From: GWB1-37-8 sp964646925 | GTDB lineage: Bacteria > Patescibacteriota > Microgenomatia > Levybacterales > UBA12049 | Length of the DNA: 10,737 nucleotides | Assembly: GCA_964646925.1 (NCBI GenBank) | Contig: CAZYIC010000032.1 | Coordinates: forward strand, 1-10,737 | Reading direction: 5' to 3' | Shown here: positions 5,415 to 10,737 of the stretch, piece by piece | Numbering within the stretch: the stretch's first letter is position 1 | Layout of the letters: each line of letters opens with the position of its first letter | Program-made: the position numbers and the translations under genes | The notes under the pieces: generated by a model | Seen by the model: only the letters and a program-made list of their open reading frames with translations | Told to the model about the DNA's origin: nothing | Databases searched by the model: none

Positions 5415-7167
5415 GAAAAACTCCTCCTATAATTGTCCATTTGTTTACAATAAATGGAGAGATATTAATTTTTTTTGAGATATAATTTTCATTGATAGCT
5501 ATTCTAATGGTATCTGTTTTATTTGTCAAAAACCAGGAGTTTTTGAAGTTAACAGGAATTGACAGGGAACCGAAAGGAGGTATGCTTCCGAAATATATTT
5601 TTCGTCCGGTTGGCTCCAAGAAGCCGGCAGTGACGGAAATTTCCTGAGGGGCAGACAGGATGTTAGACGTATTCCTAATTAAGATATTTCCTCGTATGTC
5701 AAAGAAAGGAAAATAATTTTCCGAAAAATCCAAGGAAGCAGAAAGAGTTTGGTTTGTCTGATCAAAACCGTTTCCAAACTCTACGGATATATCCTTGGTT
5801 GCCTGATTGTCGGATATTTTGTATCCTCCTGCCGGAATTGGATAGGTACTGCTTACCCCTTTTATAACAAAAGCGAAATGATCAAAATCGAAGGTATGAA
5901 AATAATCTACTCCGCCTGTTGTATTTTCCCAAGTCGGATCAATCATCACCCATGTTTCCCTATCCGCATCATAATATTCCGGCCACGCATGTAAGACGTC
6001 TTTTACAAGCGACAAAGGGCGGTCTTTGGAGTTTTGCGTATATGCAAAACCATTTACTTCTCTTGCCGGAATTCCGGCCGCCCTTGCGAGAGCTATAAAA
6101 AGATCTGTAAATTCAAGACAAACCGCTGAAGTCGGATTTTTGAAAACTTCTAAAGCTCCTGCCCTGGGACGGCCGGATTTAACTCGGGAGAAATCATAAG
6201 TTAATGTTTTTACCACATATTTATAAATTTCGTAAGGAGTTTTAAGTTTTAGAGCCAGACTTTTCATTTCACTATTTGTCTGCCAATAAATCTTTTCTTT
6301 TAAATAATCGTCAAATTGCTCTTTAGATATTTTTTCTTTTTTTCCCCGAAGTGAAATTTTTGCTTTTCCCCTAACTTTGATCTCTAATTTTTTGAAAGGA
6401 GGAAGATTATATTGAGCAATCCAATTTCCGTCTTTGTCAAGACGAACGTTAACCGGCGGAGGGTTTATGCTGGATATTTCAACGTCCTGATAATTCGTGG
6501 AAGGCGGAAGAGCAATTTCCGAATTTATAGGAAATAAGTTGGAATTTTTCAGATGATATGTCAGATCAAAATCGTAAATTTCTTCATTACCGTAAGAAAT
6601 AGAAATGCCGGATTCCCCAAGTTCGTTTTTCGTAAAATTCAGACTGTTGCCGGTGAGTTTTCCGATCTCCGGTTTAATATAGGAAGGATTGCCTAGGGAT
6701 TTAGGAACAATTACTCTGACGTCAAAAGAATTATATTTTTTTTGTTTTACAGCCCTCGGAATATTGATGTCCCAGATCTTTCCTGATTTTTGTACAATAT
6801 TATTTGTATCAAAAGAGATTGTAAATTCAATTTTTCTATCAAGTCCAACGACTTTTTTGTTAAAATTGATTTTGATATTATTTCCATCATTATCTTTAGT
6901 AACTATTGGTATTATTTTTCCTTCAGGGTCGGAAGCCAGAACATTTTCTATATTTTTAAACCCTACCTGCATATTGTAAGAGGAAGCAAAATATTGGCTT
7001 GAGGTGTTCGTCAGCGCAATATCAAAAGTCACATGCGTCACCGTATTTTCCAGAACATTGTAAGTGACTTTATAATCAGTCTTAAAATTCTCGACTGCAA
7101 AAACAAATACGGGTGTTGAAAGAAAAATAAAAACTGAAGCTAAAATTACAAAAATAATTTTTCCCAT
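5338..7167 (-). CDS. Secreted, membrane-anchored transglutaminase-like protein
   Basis: The 609-residue product has an N-terminal signal peptide (1-24, hydrophobic core then VFVFA before Val25). A long beta-rich ectodomain follows (about 25-280). The transglutaminase-like core (about 310-430) has the catalytic Cys350 in SAVCLEFTDLFIALARAAGIPAR, His393 in LHAWPEYY and Asp410 in WVMIDPTW. A second beta-rich domain (about 455-570) leads to a C-terminal membrane helix (576-597) with the basic tail KTRNLPLFKQKK. The triad is complete, so it is probably an active cysteine hydrolase or transferase on the cell surface. Proteins of this superfamily include proteases and peptidoglycan- or protein-modifying enzymes; the substrate here is unknown. 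The ATG has no SD and no confident promoter, though the 197-nt gap upstream leaves room for one. The last 77 nt also encode the start of uvrC. Confidence 0.85.
   Translation of the reverse strand: MGKIIFVILASVFIFLSTPVFVFAVENFKTDYKVTYNVLENTVTHVTFDIALTNTSSQYFASSYNMQVGFKNIENVLASDPEGKIIPIVTKDNDGNNIKINFNKKVVGLDRKIEFTISFDTNNIVQKSGKIWDINIPRAVKQKKYNSFDVRVIVPKSLGNPSYIKPEIGKLTGNSLNFTKNELGESGISISYGNEEIYDFDLTYHLKNSNLFPINSEIALPPSTNYQDVEISSINPPPVNVRLDKDGNWIAQYNLPPFKKLEIKVRGKAKISLRGKKEKISKEQFDDYLKEKIYWQTNSEMKSLALKLKTPYEIYKYVVKTLTYDFSRVKSGRPRAGALEVFKNPTSAVCLEFTDLFIALARAAGIPAREVNGFAYTQNSKDRPLSLVKDVLHAWPEYYDADRETWVMIDPTWENTTGGVDYFHTFDFDHFAFVIKGVSSTYPIPAGGYKISDNQATKDISVEFGNGFDQTNQTLSASLDFSENYFPFFDIRGNILIRNTSNILSAPQEISVTAGFLEPTGRKIYFGSIPPFGSLSIPVNFKNSWFLTNKTDTIRIAINENYISKKINISPFIVNKWTIIGGVFLVSTLIGISIIINKTRNLPLFKQKK
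5421..5428 (-). promoter_or_regulatory. Strong Shine-Dalgarno of uvrC inside the upstream gene
   Basis: On the minus strand AGGAGGAG (5428-5421) is followed by TTTTTC and then the TTG start codon of uvrC at 5414. It also encodes part of the membrane helix of the upstream transglutaminase-like protein (IGGVFL). This near-perfect anti-SD match decides the uvrC start and confirms the 77-nt gene overlap. Confidence 0.8.
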
Positions 7168-7364
7168 TTAATCATAATTCTAACATAAGTTTTTCAAAAA
7201 GGTTTTTTCTAAAAGGGGTCAATATTTATATTACTTTTATCGGGCGGGAGAGCGCTTTTTTAAACTTTTTAACTATTTGATGAGGTGTTAAGACTGCAAG
7301 TTCATAAAAAATTGCAAATACTTTTCAAGACTATACTACTCTGCGCATTATCATTTTTTATTTT
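7168..7364. other. Intergenic region without a recognised gene
   Basis: This is the largest gap in the window. I see no credible ORF on either strand, no tRNA and no clear terminator. It contains a short GC-rich patch (CGGGCGGGAGAGCGCT, 7241-7256) in otherwise AT-rich DNA. It also holds a degenerate half of the TrpR-like operator, CTATACTAC (7331-7339; CCATACTAC in the full sites), just after the regulator gene. Minus-strand promoter candidates for the transglutaminase gene are weak. Confidence 0.4.
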
Positions 7365-7928
7365 TCAATCTTGAACCCGTGTTCTTTTCTTAAATTTCTT
7401 ATTAAAACGCTCATAGAGTTCCTTATTTGATTCTTTGGTAAATACTGTTCGTTTACTCTCCATACTCTGTAGTATGGATTCTAACTTGGATTTTTCGCGA
7501 CGTTTTGCGGTTTTTAAGAATTCTTCGATTGCCATAAGAGGCCATATATGGGTTGGGTATCTTCTGCCAATATTGTGCCATGAAAATGGATCAATTTTTT
7601 CTTCATAGGTAGGTTGTTTTTCTTCTTTTTTTATTCGTGATACTGCAATTTTAAATCCTTCTCCGGCCAAATTAAGCCACGTATTTATCCTACCAATAGT
7701 TGAATAGCCGGCATTGATTTTTGTTCGTACTTGATCATAAGTTTTTCCTTGTATTAAAAGTTTTGCTATTTCAAGTCTTTTTGCAACCATTTCAATTTCT
7801 GAAGGAGTAAGAAGATCTGTCAACACCTGTGCCGCTTCCTTGGAATCCTTAACGGAACTGACCGCTTCGCAAAGCGCAATTAATAATCTTTGTTTTTCTA
7901 ATTTAGAAAGTTTATTAAACCGTGCCAT
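7365..7928 (-). CDS. YerC/TrpR-like DNA-binding regulator with C-terminal extension
   Basis: Residues about 40-86 (LTPSEIEMVAKRLEIAKLLI, then GKTYDQVRTKINAGYSTIGRI) match the TrpR/YerC-YecD family helix-turn-helix: a 'LT..E....A.RL..AKLL..GKTY..I' helix pair followed by a recognition helix around YSTIGRINTWLN. YerC proteins usually have about 100 residues. This one has 187, with a basic, Lys/Arg-rich tail of about 90 residues and no recognised domain. I prefer the ATG at 7928 over the in-frame ATG at 7934, because GGAGGG (7942-7937) lies eight bases before 7928 but only two before 7934. The gene has its own promoter overlapped by a dyad operator, with a second copy inside the coding region, so it is probably an autoregulated repressor. 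It is not a tryptophan repressor by any context here; its ligand is unknown. Confidence 0.78.
   Translation of the reverse strand: MARFNKLSKLEKQRLLIALCEAVSSVKDSKEAAQVLTDLLTPSEIEMVAKRLEIAKLLIQGKTYDQVRTKINAGYSTIGRINTWLNLAGEGFKIAVSRIKKEEKQPTYEEKIDPFSWHNIGRRYPTHIWPLMAIEEFLKTAKRREKSKLESILQSMESKRTVFTKESNKELYERFNKKFKKRTRVQD
7459..7478. promoter_or_regulatory. Intragenic copy of the operator-like dyad
   Basis: TCCATACT-CTGT-AGTATGGA has perfect 8-base arms and a 4-base centre, inside codons for SILQSM in the C-terminal extension of the TrpR-like protein. Over 23 bases (7455-7477) it differs from the promoter copy (7936-7958) at only two positions. The centres are 481 bp apart. It may be an auxiliary operator allowing DNA looping, or a hairpin in the mRNA. 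Confidence 0.6.
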
Positions 7929-7934
7929 AATCAT

Positions 7935-7964
7935 TACCCTCCATACACTGTAGTATGGTAGGTA
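7935..7964. promoter_or_regulatory. Operator-like dyad over the TrpR-like gene promoter
   Basis: The core CCATAC-ACTGTA-GTATGG (7941-7958) is extended by outer arms TACC (7935-7938) and GGTA (7961-7964), giving a 30-bp imperfect palindrome. It covers the -10 box, the probable transcription start and the Shine-Dalgarno sequence of the minus-strand regulator gene. This is where a repressor would block its own promoter. That the TrpR-like protein is the binder is inferred from position. Confidence 0.65.
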
Positions 7965-7980
7965 AAATAAAAAATGTCAA
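7952..7980 (-). promoter_or_regulatory. Promoter of the TrpR-like gene
   Basis: On the minus strand a perfect TTGACA (7980-7975) is followed after 17 bp by CATACT (7957-7952), a four-of-six -10 match lying within the operator dyad. Transcription would start about 7945, leaving a short leader with the GGAGGG ribosome binding site (7942-7937). Confidence 0.55.
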
Positions 7981-7997
7981 GGAAAATAAAATACTAA

Positions 7998-8014
7998 AAT
8001 ATTTAACAAATATT
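7998..8014. terminator. AT-only hairpin downstream of uvrA, possible weak terminator
   Basis: AATATTT-AAC-AAATATT is a perfect 7-bp inverted repeat 18 bases after the uvrA stop codon. On the minus strand it is followed by a T-rich tract (TTAGTATTTTATTTT). The stem has no G-C pair and would be weak, so termination here is uncertain. Confidence 0.25.
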
Positions 8015-8032
8015 GAAGCGTATACGAAGAGC

Positions 8033-10737
8033 TTAGAGGACTTTTTTCAGGAATTGGCCTGTGTAGGAGCGGGGGTTACGCTCGACTTCTTCAGGAGTAC
8101 CTGTTGCGACAATTTCGCCGCCTTTTTCTCCCCCGTCAGGACCCAGGTCAATTATATAATCAGCGCTTTTTATAACATCCAAATTATGTTCGATAACTAT
8201 CACGGTATTTCCCCTGTTGACTAAATTCCGCAAAACGACCAATAATTTTTCCAGATCCGCGAAGTGAAGTCCTGTTGTCGGCTCATCAAGTAAATATAAA
8301 CAATTTTGTCCTTTCTTGGACAATTCGTCCGACAATTTAACTCTTTGCGCTTCCCCTCCGGACAAAGTGGGAGCAGGTTGTCCAAGCTTGATGTAAGAAA
8401 GTCCAACATCATTAAGAGTTTGAAGTTTGTGGGAAAGAACAGGAACAAAGGAAAAGAATTGCAAAGCTTCCTGAACGCTCATCGCTAGAACATCCGCAAT
8501 ATTTTTGCCATTAAGAAAAATTTCCAAAGCTTCTTTGTTATACTGCTTGCCGTTACAAACCTCACAGGTTATGTAGACATCGGGTAAAAACTGCATTTCG
8601 ATTTTGATTTGCCCTTCTCCTTCACACCCTTCACACCGTCCTCCCTTCACATTAAATGAAAATCTTCCTGGTCCGTAACCTCTCAATTTCGCGTCTTTAG
8701 TTTTTGAGAATATGTCCCGGATGTAAGTAAACGCGCCCGTATAAGTTGCAGGATTGCTTCTTGGCGTTCGGCCAATCGGAGATTGGTCGATCATGTAAAC
8801 CCTTTTTATATTTTCGTAACCATTAATGTTTTCAAATTGTCCGGGTTTGTCTCTATGATAAGGATTTTGCAATTGCATTAAAGCGTGATATAAAATATCA
8901 TTTATCAGTGTTGATTTTCCTGATCCCGAGACTCCTGTTACTACGACAAACTTATTAAGAGGAAAATGAACATCGATATTTTTTAGGTTGTGTTCTTTTG
9001 CGCCATAAATTGACAGAAACTTGCCATTGTTCGATTGCCCCATTGTTTCATTGCTTATTATTTTTTTCCTTCCTGACAAATACGCTCCTGTTATAGAATT
9101 TGGGTTTTTTTTGATCTCCGAAATAGTACCCTTGGCAATGATATGTCCTCCACCCTGACCTGCGCCCGGACCGAAATCAACTATGTAATCGGATTGCTCC
9201 ATAGTTTCCTGATCATGCTCGACAACAAGAACCGTATTGCCTAGGTCGCGAAGTTTTTTGAGCGTTTCAATTAATTTTCTATTATCTTTTTGATGCAGTC
9301 CGATTGAAGGCTCATCCAGAACGTACAAAACTCCCGTAAGTCCGGATCCAATTTGAGAGGCTAATCTTATTCTTTGCGCTTCTCCTCCGGCCAAACTTTG
9401 CGCGCCTCTTGATAGTGTTAAATAGTCTAATCCTACATCTACCAAAAACAAAAGCCTTTCTTTTATTTCTTTAAGGATTAATTTAGAAATTTCTGTTTCT
9501 CTGGAAGAAATTGCGCTTGAGAGGTTTTTTATAAATTCAAGAGCGTTGGCAATTGACATATCGCACACATTAACTATAGATTTTCCTTCTATTGTTATTC
9601 CCAGCGATTCATTTTTAAGCCTTGCGCCTTTACAGCCCGTGCATATTTCATAACGCATAAATTTTTCTATTCGGGATTTTAGAAACATAGAGTCTGTTGA
9701 CTGATATTTTTCTCTCAAATCCCCAAGAACTCCTTTATAGGATTCATGAATTTCCGTCATTCTTCCCCATCGGTTTGCCCCTAGAACTTCATATATCTTA
9801 TCGCCTGTTCCAAACAGAAGAAGATCTTTTTTCTTGTCACTTACGTCTATCAGTCTTTTTTTAAGAGGAATATCGTTTTCTTCACAGAACTTAATCAGAG
9901 TCCGAGAAAACCATGTGTCATTTTCAAACAAATTTGAGTATGGCAATATTCCCCCCTCACTTATAGATAAATTATTGTTAAAGACCAATTCCCTATCGAC
10001 AGTTAAAATAGTTCCGAGTCCATTACATATTGGGCAAGCTCCGTGAGGCGTGTTGAATGAAAATATTCTAGGTTCAATTTCAGGAAATGAAATTCCGCAG
10101 ACAGGACAGGCGAATTTTTCCGAGAAAAGTTCGTCCTGCATTTTTTTGGGCTTTGCCGGAATATTAAACCCGGCATCTTTAACAATGGAGACAATTAATT
10201 CGCTATTGCCCAGCCTTAAACCTTTTTCTACATCTTCGGCAATCCTTAATCTATCCGTGTCTTTAGTTAAGACGATCTCATCTACGACGACCTCTATAGT
10301 ATGCTTATTTGTTTTAATCAAAATAAAGTTTTCGTCCAAATTGAAGACTTGCTTGTCAATACGTACTTTTCTATAACCTCTTTTTTTCAAATCTATAAAA
10401 AGATCTTTATATTCTCCACGCCTATCTTTGACGATTGGAGCGAAAATTAATATTTTTATTCTTTTTGATACTTCACTGTCAGCTAATGCACAAATAGCAT
10501 TAGTTATTTGTTCCGGTGTTTGGTGTGAAATCTCGCGCCCGCATTTTGAACAATGAGGATGTCCGATTCGGGCAAATAATAGTCTTAAATAATCATAAAT
10601 TTCCGTAACTGTTCCGACAGTTGATCTTGGGTTATGGGAAGTTGATTTTTGGTCAATTGAGATTGCGGGAGAAAGTCCTTCAATCAAATCAACATCCGGC
10701 TTTTTCATTACTCCTAAAAACTGCCTAGCGTAGGATG
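8033..10737 (-). CDS. uvrA: Excinuclease ABC subunit A, 5' end outside the window
   Basis: UvrA is the dimeric ATPase that finds DNA damage and loads UvrB. The open frame continues upstream of the Met at 10708 with SYARQFLGV, a conserved UvrA stretch, so the gene runs off the right edge and lacks only its first 75-80 codons, including the first Walker A. The 900 codons seen include MKKPDVDLIEGLSPAISIDQ, the Cys pairs CSKCG, CPVCG and CPICNGLG, the first-ATPase signature and Walker B (LYVLDEPSIGLH), and the second Walker A (GVSGSGKSTL). The late zinc module (CEGCEGEGQ, CEVCNGKQYN), the second signature (LSGGEAQRVKL) and Walker B (LYLLDEPTTGLH) follow. The C-terminus is normal (EEVERNPRSYTGQFLKKVL). 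One oddity: the first signature reads LAGGE instead of LSGGE (Ala codon 9391-9389). The regulator gene follows after about 100 nt. Confidence 0.97.
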   Translation of the reverse strand, partial: SYARQFLGVMKKPDVDLIEGLSPAISIDQKSTSHNPRSTVGTVTEIYDYLRLLFARIGHPHCSKCGREISHQTPEQITNAICALADSEVSKRIKILIFAPIVKDRRGEYKDLFIDLKKRGYRKVRIDKQVFNLDENFILIKTNKHTIEVVVDEIVLTKDTDRLRIAEDVEKGLRLGNSELIVSIVKDAGFNIPAKPKKMQDELFSEKFACPVCGISFPEIEPRIFSFNTPHGACPICNGLGTILTVDRELVFNNNLSISEGGILPYSNLFENDTWFSRTLIKFCEENDIPLKKRLIDVSDKKKDLLLFGTGDKIYEVLGANRWGRMTEIHESYKGVLGDLREKYQSTDSMFLKSRIEKFMRYEICTGCKGARLKNESLGITIEGKSIVNVCDMSIANALEFIKNLSSAISSRETEISKLILKEIKERLLFLVDVGLDYLTLSRGAQSLAGGEAQRIRLASQIGSGLTGVLYVLDEPSIGLHQKDNRKLIETLKKLRDLGNTVLVVEHDQETMEQSDYIVDFGPGAGQGGGHIIAKGTISEIKKNPNSITGAYLSGRKKIISNETMGQSNNGKFLSIYGAKEHNLKNIDVHFPLNKFVVVTGVSGSGKSTLINDILYHALMQLQNPYHRDKPGQFENINGYENIKRVYMIDQSPIGRTPRSNPATYTGAFTYIRDIFSKTKDAKLRGYGPGRFSFNVKGGRCEGCEGEGQIKIEMQFLPDVYITCEVCNGKQYNKEALEIFLNGKNIADVLAMSVQEALQFFSFVPVLSHKLQTLNDVGLSYIKLGQPAPTLSGGEAQRVKLSDELSKKGQNCLYLLDEPTTGLHFADLEKLLVVLRNLVNRGNTVIVIEHNLDVIKSADYIIDLGPDGGEKGGEIVATGTPEEVERNPRSYTGQFLKKVL

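Noticed and set aside
7955..8224. 89-residue plus-strand frame across the regulator promoter and the uvrA 3' end
   Set aside because: Most of it is antisense to conserved UvrA codons, and it has no SD or recognisable motif.
10706..10708. Met codon as the start of uvrA
   Set aside because: The frame continues upstream to the window edge with SYARQFLGV, a conserved internal UvrA segment; the true start lies outside the window.
1..10737. Alternative genetic code with UGA = Gly
   Set aside because: TGA ends the regulator (7365-7367) and transglutaminase (5338-5340) genes at sensible protein ends, and no internal TGA is needed in any gene.
1..10737. CRISPR array, tRNA/rRNA or insertion sequence
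   Set aside because: I saw no regularly spaced repeats, cloverleaf or rRNA sequence, and no transposase or terminal repeats.

Overview
The window is an AT-rich stretch of bacterial DNA with very tightly packed genes. It uses the standard genetic code: TGA ends two genes and Trp is TGG. Short intergenic spaces, several TTG/GTG starts, start codons sitting only a few bases after a -10 box, and a gene mix of SecG, a YvcK/CofD-like protein, a single-helix-anchored family 5 solute-binding protein, a YerC/TrpR-like regulator and a secreted transglutaminase all suggest Candidate Phyla Radiation / Patescibacteria, possibly Microgenomates. This placement is inference from gene style, not from a marker gene. 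TGA as stop argues against the Gracilibacteria/SR1 (UGA = Gly) branch.

Left part (1-4123). A DUF2130-type coiled-coil protein runs leftwards off the window edge. From a back-to-back promoter pair, a rightward series follows: a small four-helix membrane protein (PF04020-like), a YvcK/CofD-like protein overlapping it by 19 nt, SecG, a membrane-anchored family 5 solute-binding protein, and, after a short gap, a YIP1-like membrane protein. Most of these products act at or in the membrane (protein export, envelope homeostasis, peptide or solute binding).

Right part (4131-10737). Everything is on the minus strand: uvrA (5' end outside the window), then a YerC/TrpR-like DNA-binding protein with its own promoter, a secreted and membrane-anchored transglutaminase-like protein, and uvrC. 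UvrA and UvrC are two of the three excinuclease components for nucleotide excision repair; uvrB is not in the window. uvrC starts inside the transglutaminase gene (77-nt overlap) behind a strong Shine-Dalgarno sequence. UvrC ends right after the conserved RDEAHRFAI block, so it lacks the C-terminal helix-hairpin-helix domain.

The most notable non-coding signal is a dyad-symmetric element with inner sequence CCATACWCTGTAGTATGG. It occurs twice in near-identical form, once over the -10 region of the TrpR-like gene and once 481 bp away inside the 3' part of the same gene. This looks like an autoregulatory operator with an intragenic auxiliary operator. I found no tRNA, rRNA, CRISPR array, insertion sequence or phage gene, and no strong intrinsic terminator.
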